Under the pieces are notes generated by a model, which was not told where the DNA came from, searched no databases, and saw only the letters and a list, made by a program, of their open reading frames with translations. A stretch of DNA of 64,000 bases from a candidate division LCP-89 bacterium B3_LCP (GTDB taxonomy: Bacteria > Electryoneota > B3-LCP). The translations under genes and the position numbers were made by a program. Below are positions 17,221 to 27,162 of the stretch, piece after piece; the stretch's first letter is position 1; every line of letters begins with the position of its first letter. The stretch lies in assembly GCA_005223185.1 (NCBI GenBank), contig NJBN01000005.1, positions 93,091-157,090 on the forward strand. The letters are read 5' to 3'.

Positions 17221-19086
17221 CTAATTTAAAGGCAGTAGGATTGTTCTGGAGGTCTGCCGGTCGGCGCTTAAAATCACCTGCCGCCACAGTTCCCACCCTT
17301 CAGCCGAAATTAGCATTTGAGGGAATTCCGCTCTCTCTTCAATCCGCACGAAACCTGCACCGGTTTCGACCTTTCTGTCGAAGGATATCCCATCAACTTT
17401 TTCATTCAACACCTGCGGAAGAAGAACCGGTTCGATTCCTGCTGGATAATTGAACTTCAAGTTTATCTCAACATAACCGATGCGATCAAGTATTACGGGT
17501 ACGTCCCGGTTCACGTGGTGCAGCACTAAACCGCGCGGGAGGATACCGTGAAAATCGGTGATATTCCAGGGTAAGGGAATTCTTATCATGCCGTCAATTT
17601 TCTCTTCTACTGGATCGAAAGAAAGGTCTGCTTTACCTTCTACCCAATCAGGTTGTTGCTGTAGCAGAATCTCGTTATTAACTTCAGGAGAGACATAAAA
17701 ACCATTTGTAAAGTGATCTATCAGATCTCCAGCTCCGCCCTCTATCGCGGTTTCGAAGAAAGCCAGAGCTCCAGTGCTTTTCACCTGTACCCAGCCTTCA
17801 GCAGCACCTTCAGCATCAAAAGTGATCTCTAAATCCAGGCGTATGCTGTTTTCCTCCCATTTAGTCGGGGGAATGGTCTCAGGAGTTTGGGCAGGCCATA
17901 TTCCAAGCAGGGTGACTCCTTCAGGTAAACCATAACTGATGTTTCCTGTTGTAGGATCCAGCCAGCATTCGTTCGTTAAACCGGTCAAATGGATGGCATA
18001 ATGCTCATTACCCGCTAAACCAGGAACAGACTCATGACCAATACCTGATAAGTAAACTTTAGGCTCAAAACCAAGTTCTTTTAAAACTGTGGCATAGTAC
18101 ACTGTTAGATCCGCAACACTTCCATATCCGGTATTAGAGATGCGGCAAGTAGGTCTATATTTAAGCAGCATGGTGGGATGGTTGAATCGCTTCAGAGCTA
18201 TACGATTCTTGATGAAGGTGATGGCTGAGTCTAGTTTGACTTCAGGACTGCTAATCTTAGCATAATCTTCAATTGCCTTGTCGAACGAACAGCAGGTTTT
18301 TGCAGCATCACCGAAGCGTTTCTGCATTTCGTTGGTCAGCTCTTCCATGTTGGGGCAGGTAGAAAAGCTTACACGAGGCAAGAACAGAGCGGCTTTGCTG
18401 CCAGTTTCAGCCAGATCGATACTTTCCAGATTCATCATTCTCCAGGTAGCTATCTGGTACCCGTCCCTTTCACTCTTAGTGTACTGCAGCGCATCTTTTC
18501 GCCACCCCAAGGCAAGTACTGAACCCACCGGAACTTTAACGATAACTTCCCGTTCCAGGGTAGGTTCGTGAGTTCCGAATAATACCTCTCCCCAACTCCA
18601 GGGATATAACGGCTCAGTGTCGCTGACCGTATATTTCAGTTCCGTTACCACGTCATGTTCTACACCTAAGTGGGTAACGACCATCTGACGCATGGTGGTA
18701 AAATCGGGCGCACGATCCAAGCCGAAGGGAACGATTGGGTTGAATCCGTTGGGCGTGGTATCGACCTTGCGGCCATCAGGAGTGTGAACTCTGGAGATCA
18801 TGACGTCCAGTTCCTGCCACTGAGAATCGAAAGCCAGGTGGGGATCGCAGTATTCATCCCAGGCATTCAGGTTGCGCAGATAGCGCAGGAGGTGTTCCTG
18901 CCGATCCATACGCCCATCTTCATGGATAGTGAAAGTCGTGCCGTGATAGAGGATAACGCTATCAGAAGGCGGCAGTTGTGAAGCCTGGTCTCTCTTTTGC
19001 AGGACTGTTTCCACGTCAACCGCATATAGAGAAGCTGCACAGACGAAAATGCCCAGTATAACGCTTATATATTTAAGTGTTCTCAT
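17221..19086 (-). CDS. DUF3857/transglutaminase-like protein lacking the catalytic Cys
   Basis: A 621-residue exported protein: signal peptide to about residue 22 (SLYA/VD), a DUF3857-like beta domain (about 40-260), then a transglutaminase-like core (about 285-385). Aligned with its neighbour at 19089, the His (EHYAIHL, 362) and Asp (LDPTTG, 377) of the triad are kept, but the nucleophile position reads GYGSVAD, with Val324 where the paralogue has Cys. It may be a structural or binding paralogue rather than an enzyme. It lies 3 bp after its paralogue and 21 bp before znuA. Role unknown; such pairs are common in the FCB group. Confidence 0.72.
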   Translation of the reverse strand: MRTLKYISVILGIFVCAASLYAVDVETVLQKRDQASQLPPSDSVILYHGTTFTIHEDGRMDRQEHLLRYLRNLNAWDEYCDPHLAFDSQWQELDVMISRVHTPDGRKVDTTPNGFNPIVPFGLDRAPDFTTMRQMVVTHLGVEHDVVTELKYTVSDTEPLYPWSWGEVLFGTHEPTLEREVIVKVPVGSVLALGWRKDALQYTKSERDGYQIATWRMMNLESIDLAETGSKAALFLPRVSFSTCPNMEELTNEMQKRFGDAAKTCCSFDKAIEDYAKISSPEVKLDSAITFIKNRIALKRFNHPTMLLKYRPTCRISNTGYGSVADLTVYYATVLKELGFEPKVYLSGIGHESVPGLAGNEHYAIHLTGLTNECWLDPTTGNISYGLPEGVTLLGIWPAQTPETIPPTKWEENSIRLDLEITFDAEGAAEGWVQVKSTGALAFFETAIEGGAGDLIDHFTNGFYVSPEVNNEILLQQQPDWVEGKADLSFDPVEEKIDGMIRIPLPWNITDFHGILPRGLVLHHVNRDVPVILDRIGYVEINLKFNYPAGIEPVLLPQVLNEKVDGISFDRKVETGAGFVRIEERAEFPQMLISAEGWELWRQVILSADRQTSRTILLPLN

Positions 19087-19088
19087 GA

Positions 19089-21071
19089 TTATGATCCTTT
19101 CTTGAGCAGCCAGGTTTTATCGGCGAAGTCCTTGACAGTATCATAGGCGCCCTTGACTTCGGAATAGTATTCGGTTGGTATAGAACGCTGAGAAACCTTA
19201 TAATCGATCTTAGTTTTCAGAGTTCGACCCTTTTGTGTTACTTCGGTGTAGCAGGATCCCATTTCCCCGCCCTGCTCTTCAGTATCAGGCGGATCGATTA
19301 TCTTGTAACCTTTAGGAACTTTGATGGTTTCGGTTATGGTCACGTTGCGGGTGTTCCAGGTATGTAAGGGATTCTGGCGTTCATCCGACCGGAATTCATA
19401 GATGAAGTCGAATGCTCGCGGTGAGCTTTGAGCAAAATTCGCTGCTGCGGGTGCGAAGATCAGTCTGTCCTCCGCTTTTAATGCATAACCGGCAGCGCTG
19501 AAGCTTATAGTCAGCACGTAGGGTTTATAGAGGTCGTCGATGTCGGTCTGCTTTGTACCGGTAACGACAGCGTTGGGAGCGATATAAGAAACCCAATCAG
19601 CGAACATGTTCTGGAGGTCTTCAGCAGGATGATAAGCTACTCCCCTGCGCAAGCGGGCGTCGCCGTAATGCCGGGCTTCCAAGGTTATCGTCCCTTCCAG
19701 ATCGCCGTTGGCTTTCAGATTCCCTTTCAGGTCGATCATGGTGAGGTTTTCTTCAGGAGCAAAGGTGCGAATGGCCATGCGGTCTTCGCCTTCAGGAGAA
19801 CCGATCACATAATGCTGTTCAGCCTCAGCCGGACTCCAGACGTCCATAGCATAGGGAGCCCAGGTGGGGTCTATCATCTTATAACTGCCGTCATCACGCT
19901 TGATCGCCACCACGCAATGATTGAACTGGTCCGCAGGAATCATCTCGACACGAGATCCTGCCATAGTCATAGCTGGATATACTGTAAAACCTAACCCTCT
20001 CAACAATGCGACAGACATACCGGCAATATCCTTGCAGACGCCGCAACGGTCGTTTAGGGACATCATTCCTGAATGGAGAGTGTAGCCTTCTCCTTCGCCC
20101 ATGCTGATGCCGGAATAACGGATGTTTTGAGCAGTCCAATGCAGGATCTCCTCGATCTTCTCATCGTCGGTCTTCATACCTTTGACTATCTCTTCAGCCT
20201 TCCGGGTAACGACTCCGTCCGGCATTAAAACCTCGTTATTGACTTCGAAGAACCAGCGGGATTTTTCGGGCCAATCTGTAACCGTAGCCAAGACAACCTT
20301 GGGCAGAAAGTCAGAAGTGCCTGGTTGGCGAGGTTCATGCACCACGGACGGCATATCGTATTTCCAGAACGTATAGACCAGCAGGTCATCATCGAAGGTC
20401 AGGGATGAGAAAACTTCGCCGTTGTACACCCGGTATTGTGCGGGGATATCGCGGGATATTTTCATTTCATAGACTTTCTCGCGGATGGGATTGCTGCCGC
20501 CGAAGATGATGCTATCATAGTAATGCCCGCGCATGGGTGGGATATAGCGTTCTTCGTCATCCGCAGCGAGCTCCTCTTCCAGATAAGCGATCTGGAAACC
20601 CTTCTTATAGGTTACGATTTCCACCGCGTCTCCGGCATCGAGGCGAGGCAATTCCAGCACCTTCATGCGAGTTCCCCAGTAGATCATCCGCTGAGGTTGA
20701 GGATGATCGAGCGCATTTTCCACGTCCACGTCAAACATAGAACCATCTTTTCGGTGAACTACAACCTTGCGGGGTTCGAAAACGTTGGAAGCGGGATCGT
20801 AGTTAAAACGCAGGGCGGTGGTGCGCCTCGCTCCTGTCCAGGTTAATGCCTTAATCAGCCGATGGCTAACCACGTGGGAAAGACCGGTGTCTTCCACCAA
20901 AATCATGGTGGAATCGAAGACCACGGCGACGTCGGCATTTTCATACAGTTCGCCTTCTCCTACTCCATCAATCAAATCGCGATAGGGATCTTCCTGTGCG
21001 CATACCGTCCAGGCGGACAATAGCAGCACCAGCAATATCCCGGCTATAAGTGTTTTTGTTAGTCCAGTCAT
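19089..21071 (-). CDS. DUF3857/transglutaminase-like exported protein with intact triad
   Basis: About 660 residues. Signal peptide MTGLTKTLIAGILLVLLLSA ends near VCAQ. The DUF3857-like domain spans about 45-270, followed by a transglutaminase-like core with triad Cys346 (RCGVCKD), His385 (FNHCVVAI) and Asp401 (MIDPTWAP), counted from the chosen start. The ATG at 21071 was preferred over a TTG at 21092 because it gives a clean signal peptide and has GGAG upstream. It is probably periplasmic or surface-exposed; transglutaminase folds in bacteria are often proteases or cross-linkers, so the reaction is uncertain. First gene of the operon running into znuABC. Confidence 0.75.
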   Translation of the reverse strand: MTGLTKTLIAGILLVLLLSAWTVCAQEDPYRDLIDGVGEGELYENADVAVVFDSTMILVEDTGLSHVVSHRLIKALTWTGARRTTALRFNYDPASNVFEPRKVVVHRKDGSMFDVDVENALDHPQPQRMIYWGTRMKVLELPRLDAGDAVEIVTYKKGFQIAYLEEELAADDEERYIPPMRGHYYDSIIFGGSNPIREKVYEMKISRDIPAQYRVYNGEVFSSLTFDDDLLVYTFWKYDMPSVVHEPRQPGTSDFLPKVVLATVTDWPEKSRWFFEVNNEVLMPDGVVTRKAEEIVKGMKTDDEKIEEILHWTAQNIRYSGISMGEGEGYTLHSGMMSLNDRCGVCKDIAGMSVALLRGLGFTVYPAMTMAGSRVEMIPADQFNHCVVAIKRDDGSYKMIDPTWAPYAMDVWSPAEAEQHYVIGSPEGEDRMAIRTFAPEENLTMIDLKGNLKANGDLEGTITLEARHYGDARLRRGVAYHPAEDLQNMFADWVSYIAPNAVVTGTKQTDIDDLYKPYVLTISFSAAGYALKAEDRLIFAPAAANFAQSSPRAFDFIYEFRSDERQNPLHTWNTRNVTITETIKVPKGYKIIDPPDTEEQGGEMGSCYTEVTQKGRTLKTKIDYKVSQRSIPTEYYSEVKGAYDTVKDFADKTWLLKKGS

Positions 21072-21112
21072 ATGCTTTGCTTCTCCAATCAATCAGTTTT
21101 TATAAGTTGATA

Positions 21113-21141
21113 AATTTACTGAAAAGATCGCTAAATTGCAA
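21113..21141 (-). promoter_or_regulatory. Putative promoter of the DUF3857-znuACB operon
   Basis: TTGCAA, 17 bp, TAAATT on the minus strand, about 40 bp upstream of the chosen start. Confidence 0.5.
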
Positions 21142-21232
21142 GCGAAAGGGGGAGTTGTTTTCTTTGGAGGAAACAGTGAAAATACAGCGTTTTCCCCCTC
21201 GCTCATGATTAGTCGCTTCGATTGAATCTCTC

Positions 21233-21261
21233 TTGCATTTCTCCTAATTATTTCTTATACT
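21233..21261 (+). promoter_or_regulatory. Putative flippase-gene promoter
   Basis: TTGCAT, 17 bp, TATACT. It lies inside the N-terminal extension that would result from the TTG at 21222, which argues for a start farther downstream. Confidence 0.5.
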
Positions 21262-21296
21262 TCCGTAGAGTCTCTAAAATAATCAAGCTATCTTCC

Positions 21297-22586
21297 GTGG
21301 AACTTCTGCGCTACCGAAAAAAAGCATTAGGTGCGTTAGCCGTGAAAACGCTGCCATTAGCTTATGGTGGCACGGTGGTTTTGTTCGTCAACACTCACTT
21401 GCCGCGCGATTCAGAATTAGGGACTTATTCATTAGCGATTGCCACGTTTTTCGTAATTTCATTAATTGGTAAGAGTTTTGGGCTTTATCCCCTGATTAAA
21501 TCTCTGGCAGAGGGGGCACACGGTGAAGGCATCTGGAAGGCTGGCGTCAGTTTCTGGACTGCCACGCAGATAATCGGTGCGCTGTTCATATGGGGTGTGG
21601 CACCCTGGGCACCAGGAATCTTTCAGGCTCCCGGCTTGGATGACGGCATGCGCTGGACTGCCTGGATCATATTAGCCTTTATCCCCCGTGATCTGGCTTC
21701 GGCATTGTTACAATCTAAAAAAGAAGTGGGGCGGTTATTCTTACTGGAAGCATGTTATTTTCTCTTCGCTGCCGGAGGCGTCGTCTATTTTGCAGCTACA
21801 GGCGTTCTCCATAATTCCGATCAGGTACTGGGACTGAACTTAGCGGGTGCAGTTCTTTCGACTGCTGCAGCACCGGTTTTATGCTTCGGACGAGTACCAA
21901 AATGGGGCAAAGCTTCCCGCACAGTCTGGGGAAATCGTGCTAAATTGGGCAGGGATACTCTGGGCATTGGCGTCGGTGACTTAGTTTACACACAGCTTGA
22001 TTACCATTTACTCAGCTTGTTCCGAGGTTCATCTGAGGTAGCTCTGTATTTCGCCGCCAAGAACTTCTTCCGCTTTTACAATATGATAACTCAGGCGATC
22101 AACCTTTTGATATTTCCCACCAGTTCGAACTTGTTCGCCAGAGGAGAGATATCTAAGCTAAAGGGATTAGTTGAAAAGGTTTTAGGCGGTTATTTGGGAT
22201 TACTGCTATTTATAAACATATTTATTATAATCGGTGCCGATTGGATCATGGCGACTGTTTATCGCGGCATATTTCCCGATGCAGCAAACATCTTGCGGAT
22301 ATTCGCTATAGCCAGCTTCTTCGAACCCCTTTATATGATCAGTGAAAACGTGCTTTACGGCATCGGTAAACCGAAAGCCATCCTCATCACCATGTGGAGT
22401 TCCTTGGTGGTTTTCATCATCCTGGCGGTTATCCTGATGCCTGCTCTAGGAGCAATTGGGAGCGCTTTAACGATATTGGGCACTTTGATATCGCTGGCGG
22501 GGATTATTATGTATTTCCTGCATAAGGAACTGCAGATTTCGCTCGTGAGTATCGCCAGGACAGTCCTGTCACGACGGAATAAATAA
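21297..22586 (+). CDS. Polysaccharide/lipid-linked sugar flippase-like membrane protein
   Basis: About 430 residues with 12-14 hydrophobic segments and no soluble domain, as in Wzx/MATE-type (MurJ superfamily) exporters. Recognisable features are the N-terminal KTLPLAYGGTVVLFVNTHLP with the usual polar residues in helix 1, RDLASALLQSKKE in the mid-loop and the central NFFRFYNMITQAINLLIFPT. The GTG at 21297 is preferred to TTG 21222 because a promoter-like pair lies between them; start is not certain. It opens a plus-strand cluster with methyltransferase and YfhO-like genes, which suggests cell-surface glycan export. Confidence 0.65.
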   Translation: MELLRYRKKALGALAVKTLPLAYGGTVVLFVNTHLPRDSELGTYSLAIATFFVISLIGKSFGLYPLIKSLAEGAHGEGIWKAGVSFWTATQIIGALFIWGVAPWAPGIFQAPGLDDGMRWTAWIILAFIPRDLASALLQSKKEVGRLFLLEACYFLFAAGGVVYFAATGVLHNSDQVLGLNLAGAVLSTAAAPVLCFGRVPKWGKASRTVWGNRAKLGRDTLGIGVGDLVYTQLDYHLLSLFRGSSEVALYFAAKNFFRFYNMITQAINLLIFPTSSNLFARGEISKLKGLVEKVLGGYLGLLLFINIFIIIGADWIMATVYRGIFPDAANILRIFAIASFFEPLYMISENVLYGIGKPKAILITMWSSLVVFIILAVILMPALGAIGSALTILGTLISLAGIIMYFLHKELQISLVSIARTVLSRRNK

Positions 22587-22661
22587 CTTAGCAACACAAT
22601 AATAACCACTTTGATACAAAGATAAATCTCACACTCATACTTTGAAAAGAGGCAGTTAATA

Positions 22662-23222
22662 ATGGGAAAGAATCCTTTTCGAGGTTCCGCTGATGAAACT
22701 TTAACACCCGCAATTCTAAAGGGGAGAATCGCTTTTTACAGCAACTGGATAAAAGAATTGCCTGAGGATATACAGATTCTCGACATTGCAGAACCAAATC
22801 CAATCAGCCAGTCTTTGCAAGAAAAATATAGATTAAACATAGTTAACACCGAAGGCGATCTGAATTTTGCCGACTGGACGCCAATAGAGCAATTCCAGTG
22901 TGTATTTTGCTTTGAAGTGATAGAACATCTCCAAAATCCGCTATTTTTCTTAAAAGAGCTGCGCAAGAGGATGGTTCCGGAAGGACAACTCTTTCTCACC
23001 TGCCCCAAAGCAACATTCCGACTTCTGCAAATGCCCGATCATTTCAATGAGATGGATGAATATCGTTTGAGAACGGTCTTCGATATAGCCAGGGATTTTG
23101 AGATAGTTGAATTTGGGGAGACAGGCAGTAATTATCCCTGGTTTATTTTCTGGCGTGGATATAGACCGCTATTACGAGCACTATTTCAGAAATCATTCTA
23201 TCTCAAAGCGATAGCGAAATAA
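22662..23222 (+). CDS. SAM-dependent methyltransferase (class I, type 11-like)
   Basis: A 186-residue small methyltransferase. Motif I is degraded (ILDIAEPNPIS in place of LDxGxGxG), but the middle CVFCFEVIEHLQNPLFFLKE and the later GQLFLTCPKA match the UbiE/type 11 layout. GAGG precedes the ATG. It lies between the flippase and the YfhO-like gene and may modify a sugar or lipid in the same pathway; the substrate is unknown. Confidence 0.65.
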   Translation: MGKNPFRGSADETLTPAILKGRIAFYSNWIKELPEDIQILDIAEPNPISQSLQEKYRLNIVNTEGDLNFADWTPIEQFQCVFCFEVIEHLQNPLFFLKELRKRMVPEGQLFLTCPKATFRLLQMPDHFNEMDEYRLRTVFDIARDFEIVEFGETGSNYPWFIFWRGYRPLLRALFQKSFYLKAIAK

Positions 23223-23244
23223 CAATGGATGCGGGGAGTGCATT

Positions 23245-25680
23245 TTGACAAAAAAGAAATCGAAAAAGTCTGAGCAAGCAACCAGCGAAGCAGTCTTAAC
23301 TGAGGACTTGTTTCGTGAGCAAACACTATCGCCCTGGATTAAGAATGTGATTGTACTGGGAGTTCTTTGGTTAGCTTCCATCATAATCTTCAGTAATTTC
23401 ATATTTCATGATAACCATTTTAACTTAAGCAGTGACAACCTGTCAGCGGCAGCTATTGTCAGGATGGGGATGGACTTCCAGGAGGCGGGAGACGTACCTA
23501 ACTGGTGTCCTTACATATTCTGTGGTATGCCAACGGTGGGAGGACTGTTGTATGTGAACCACTTCTATTGGGCTTTCTGGTCGGGCATTCACGGACTATT
23601 GTCATTATTGTTTTTCGGGAGCGATTTTGGCTGGATGTTTTTTCATTTAGTGGGGGCAGGATTTGGAATCTACTGGCTGCTCAAATACTTCAGAATAAAC
23701 TGGGTGGTAGCACTGGTATGCGGGCTTCTATTCGCTTACAACCACACCATGGTGGTGTTCGCGGATGTTGGTCATGGTTCAAAGGTTATGACAATAGCTT
23801 ATCTGCCCTGGTTGCTGTATTTCACTATCAGACTATTCAAGGACCCAAAACTACACTGGATGGCGCTATTGGCTTTCTTTTTCGGTTGGCAGCTTCGCGC
23901 TCAGCACGTGCAGATCGTCTATTACGGCGTATTGATGATGGGTTTGTATATGTTATATTCATTATTTTCCGGCGGGACAAGGGAGCTAAAGAATAATTTC
24001 AAAGCGACGCTGATGTTGGTGGCAGGCGGGTTAATAGGCCTCTGTTTAGCAGCTCCCGTATATCTGCAGGTGTTGGAATTCAATCCCTTGAGCACACGTG
24101 GGGGGGGTGGCATAGGCACATCCGCATGGGATTATGCCACACAGTGGTCCTTTCATCCACTGGAATCCCTGACGTATATCTTCCCTTCTTTCTTCGGATT
24201 CGGACGTGATACATACTGGGGATATATGCCCTTCACCGACATGCCGCTTTACTGGGGAGGGTTGGTTCTATTATTCGCGCCCTGGGCTATCGTTTTGAAG
24301 CGGGATAAGCTAACCTGGTTCCTGCTGATTCTGGCCGGTGCGGCATGGTTGGTTTCTTTCGGCAAGCATTTACCAATTCTCTATTGGGTACTATATGAAG
24401 TTTTTCCCTATTTCAACAAATTCAGAGTTCCTACTTTGATACAGGTGCTGGTCCTTCTACCGATGGTGATCTTAGCAGGGCGGGGTTTGCAGGGGATCAT
24501 CGAATATTTCTCTGCATCTGAAGAGAAGCGAAAGGAATTAGGGCGCAAGTTCCTAATTGCTGGCGGTATAGTAGCAGGTATATGCCTGCTGCTTCTAATC
24601 GTTAAGGCTGGGATGCAAACAACATTTTTAGGGTGGATTTCAGCATCCAAGCCACACCTGCAGGGAACTGGAGCGGCAACCGCATTAGGACTTCTCACCG
24701 TTGATGCGGTAAAGCTGCTTCTGTTAGGTGGGATTTCATACGGATCAATCTACTTTATCTTAGTTAAGAAACAAACACCCTACCTGTTGCTATTACCTGT
24801 CGTGCTGTTTTTATTCTTCGAGACTTACTCATACAGCAGCAAACTAATTCGTCCTGGTACACATAAAAACGCCGTGGAAGGCTATCTGTCTGCAGACGAA
24901 ACTGTCAAATTCCTACAAAAAGACAAAGATCCGTTCCGAGTTTATCCCATGGGACGAGGTCGGCACCCAAACTGGTTTATGCCACATCATATTGAATCGA
25001 TCATGGGATATTCCGGTGCCAGGCTGGGAATTTACCAGGAAATGGTGGATTCGTTGGGATACAACAATCCCAACCTCTTCAAACTGATGAACGTGCGCTA
25101 TTTCATCAGCGACAGGCTGATAAACCATGATGAATTTGAAGAGGTTTTCACTGGGAAGAAAGAACGCATATATCGTTATAAGAGCGAATTTCCTCGCGCT
25201 TTTTTAGTAAACCGGACAGTAGCAACGGATAACAAATCGGAAATTTTTAGTTTGTTACGAAGCCCCTCTTTCGATTTCAGCAAAGCTGCTATAATTGAGG
25301 AGAATCTTTCACAGCCATTGGACACCAGCGCTACCGGTATGGTGACCTTTGTGGAGAAATCGCCTGATAAGATCGTTATGGACGTCAGCACCACAGGCAG
25401 ACAGCTTCTATTTATCTCTGAAGTGTACTACCCTTCAGGCTGGAAAGCCACCGTCGATGGTGATGAAACGCATGTTTACAGATGTAACTTCGCCTTCAGA
25501 GGGATCGAAATACCGGCAGGTGATCACAGAGTTGAATTGACGTACGCGCCCAGTTTAGCCGGCAGCGGTACATTGCTGAGCTGGTTTGCTGTGTTGGTTA
25601 TCATTTTGGGCAGCGCGACCTTTTTCATAAATAGAAGGAAAACAGACGAAGCGCTGCAGGAGCCGGACTGTGAAGTATGA
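23245..25680 (+). CDS. YfhO-family multispanning membrane protein
   Basis: An 811-residue integral membrane protein: Lys-rich cytoplasmic start, first hydrophobic segment near residue 35, then a loop with PYIFCGMPTVGG, about 12 further segments, and a C-terminal periplasmic domain (about 560-770) before a last TM. The YPSGWKATVDG motif near residue 730 and the overall plan are those of the YfhO (PF09586) family, GT-C-like proteins implicated in glycosylation of envelope polymers. Start is TTG with GGGGAG upstream. It overlaps the following methyltransferase gene by 11 bases. Confidence 0.8.
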   Translation: MTKKKSKKSEQATSEAVLTEDLFREQTLSPWIKNVIVLGVLWLASIIIFSNFIFHDNHFNLSSDNLSAAAIVRMGMDFQEAGDVPNWCPYIFCGMPTVGGLLYVNHFYWAFWSGIHGLLSLLFFGSDFGWMFFHLVGAGFGIYWLLKYFRINWVVALVCGLLFAYNHTMVVFADVGHGSKVMTIAYLPWLLYFTIRLFKDPKLHWMALLAFFFGWQLRAQHVQIVYYGVLMMGLYMLYSLFSGGTRELKNNFKATLMLVAGGLIGLCLAAPVYLQVLEFNPLSTRGGGGIGTSAWDYATQWSFHPLESLTYIFPSFFGFGRDTYWGYMPFTDMPLYWGGLVLLFAPWAIVLKRDKLTWFLLILAGAAWLVSFGKHLPILYWVLYEVFPYFNKFRVPTLIQVLVLLPMVILAGRGLQGIIEYFSASEEKRKELGRKFLIAGGIVAGICLLLLIVKAGMQTTFLGWISASKPHLQGTGAATALGLLTVDAVKLLLLGGISYGSIYFILVKKQTPYLLLLPVVLFLFFETYSYSSKLIRPGTHKNAVEGYLSADETVKFLQKDKDPFRVYPMGRGRHPNWFMPHHIESIMGYSGARLGIYQEMVDSLGYNNPNLFKLMNVRYFISDRLINHDEFEEVFTGKKERIYRYKSEFPRAFLVNRTVATDNKSEIFSLLRSPSFDFSKAAIIEENLSQPLDTSATGMVTFVEKSPDKIVMDVSTTGRQLLFISEVYYPSGWKATVDGDETHVYRCNFAFRGIEIPAGDHRVELTYAPSLAGSGTLLSWFAVLVIILGSATFFINRRKTDEALQEPDCEV

Positions 25681-26467
25681 TCTGGTTAAGGATAAGCTTG
25701 AACAGATCGTCGGTACGAGCCCTCTATTGCGTAAGCTCTTTTTCGGCGCGTTGGATCGGCTATTTCTCAGGTCGCGATATGTCAGACGGGAAATTAATTC
25801 TCTGAAGCAAAGCGGTTTCCGTCCAGATAGTATCTTAGATGCAGGATCGGGATTCGGGCAGTATAGCTTCCGATTGGCGAAAACATTTCCATCAGTGGAG
25901 GTGATTGGTTTAGATACCAAGCAAGAGATTGTCGAATCAGGAAATCGTCTCGCCAAAGCATTCGGTTTGGGCAATGTACGTTTTATGACAGGAGATCTTT
26001 TAGACCTCCAGTATGTTAATGATTTCGATTTGGTGGTCAATGTGGATGTACTGGAACATATTGAAGATGATCGCAAGGTAATAACCAATATTGGGAAAGC
26101 ACTGAAGAAAGATGGACTGTTCTTATTGACAACTCCTTATTTTGATGGATCAGATGTTGGCGGCACTTTCTATGTTGATGAGCACGTTAGACCGGGTTAT
26201 TCCAGAAGTGATCTTGAAAGTAAACTGGACGCTGCAGATCTTAATCTGGAAAAATTCGCCATCACCTACGGATCGTGGGGGAACGTCGCCTGGACGCTTC
26301 TGCAGAAGTGGCCCATGGGTTGGCTTGCCAGACGGATATGGATCCTGCCGCTAATAATCCTGTACTTCCTTTTCGTCTATCCGATTGCACTATTCTGCAT
26401 GCACATGGATATGAACAGGACAAATAATAGAGGCGGCGGTATTTTAGCCATAGCCAAAAAAAAGTAA
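25670..26467 (+). CDS. SAM-dependent methyltransferase with C-terminal membrane segment
   Basis: A 265-residue protein. Motif I is ILDAGSGFGQYSFRLAK, the acidic ribose-binding step is EVIGLDTK, and the post-I motif is FDLVVNVDVLEHIEDD, all as in type 11/25 methyltransferases. Near the C-terminus a hydrophobic stretch (LPLIILYFLFVYPIALFCM) should insert in the inner membrane. It starts with GTG inside the YfhO-like gene, so translation is probably coupled. It likely methylates a membrane-bound lipid or lipid-linked sugar; the substrate is not identifiable. Confidence 0.75.
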   Translation: MKYDLVKDKLEQIVGTSPLLRKLFFGALDRLFLRSRYVRREINSLKQSGFRPDSILDAGSGFGQYSFRLAKTFPSVEVIGLDTKQEIVESGNRLAKAFGLGNVRFMTGDLLDLQYVNDFDLVVNVDVLEHIEDDRKVITNIGKALKKDGLFLLTTPYFDGSDVGGTFYVDEHVRPGYSRSDLESKLDAADLNLEKFAITYGSWGNVAWTLLQKWPMGWLARRIWILPLIILYFLFVYPIALFCMHMDMNRTNNRGGGILAIAKKK

Positions 26468-26468
26468 A

Positions 26469-27143
26469 ATGACTAAAACTGAAAAAGAGAGAATCTTGTG
26501 GCAGGGTTTAGTGCGGGAAATAGCACATTCAATGGGAACGCCACTTTCAGCTTTGATGGGATGGATCGAACTGCTGCCTTCGACCGGTGACAGAACGCAG
26601 ATTTTTAGAGAGATGAACAACAATCTGGATCGTTTAGCCGTTATATCTAACAAGTTGAGTCAAATTGGTTTACCCACAAAGTTCGAGGATATATTCATCG
26701 GTGAAGTCTGCAACGAAGTCATTGATAAAATGAAGCTGCTACTCCCACAAAACAGTGATGAAATAGTTCTTCGTGTGGAAATCAATACCGACTCAAAAGT
26801 CAGGATCGTTAAAGATCTTTTCTGCTGGGCTTTGGAGCATTTAGTTAAAAACAGCCTCAACTCTCTGAAAAACAGTAGTGGGGAAGTGATCGTATCAGTT
26901 GTCAAAGAGGATGGAAGACCTGTGGTGGAAATTGCAGATACGGGAGTTGGCATACCGGATGAGAATCAGGGTAGCATCTTCATTCCCGGCGTTACAACAA
27001 GAGCCAGTGGGCGAGGAATAGGACTGCCATTGGCAAAATACATCATAGAAGACGTTCACCAGGGGCAGTTGATCTTAAAAAAGAGCATAGTAGGTGAAGG
27101 CACCACGATGCAGTTAGTCCTAAATTCAGCCGAAACATTATAA
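26469..27143 (+). CDS. Soluble histidine kinase without sensor domain
   Basis: A 224-residue protein made only of a dimerisation/phosphoacceptor helix pair and an ATPase domain. The H-box is REIAHSMGTPLSALMGW with His20, the N-box EHLVKNSLNSLK, and the G-boxes IADTGVGIPDE and GRGIGLPLAKYI. No membrane segment and no PAS, GAF or receiver domain is present, and no response regulator is encoded nearby, so input must come from a partner protein. It begins one base after the preceding methyltransferase gene and precedes mscS. Confidence 0.8.
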   Translation: MTKTEKERILWQGLVREIAHSMGTPLSALMGWIELLPSTGDRTQIFREMNNNLDRLAVISNKLSQIGLPTKFEDIFIGEVCNEVIDKMKLLLPQNSDEIVLRVEINTDSKVRIVKDLFCWALEHLVKNSLNSLKNSSGEVIVSVVKEDGRPVVEIADTGVGIPDENQGSIFIPGVTTRASGRGIGLPLAKYIIEDVHQGQLILKKSIVGEGTTMQLVLNSAETL

Positions 27144-27162
27144 AGCTCAGGAGAATTCACAA

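Noticed and set aside
23505-23996. 163-codon plus frame within the YfhO-like gene
   Set aside because: Out of frame with a long, motif-bearing membrane protein; no independent start signal.
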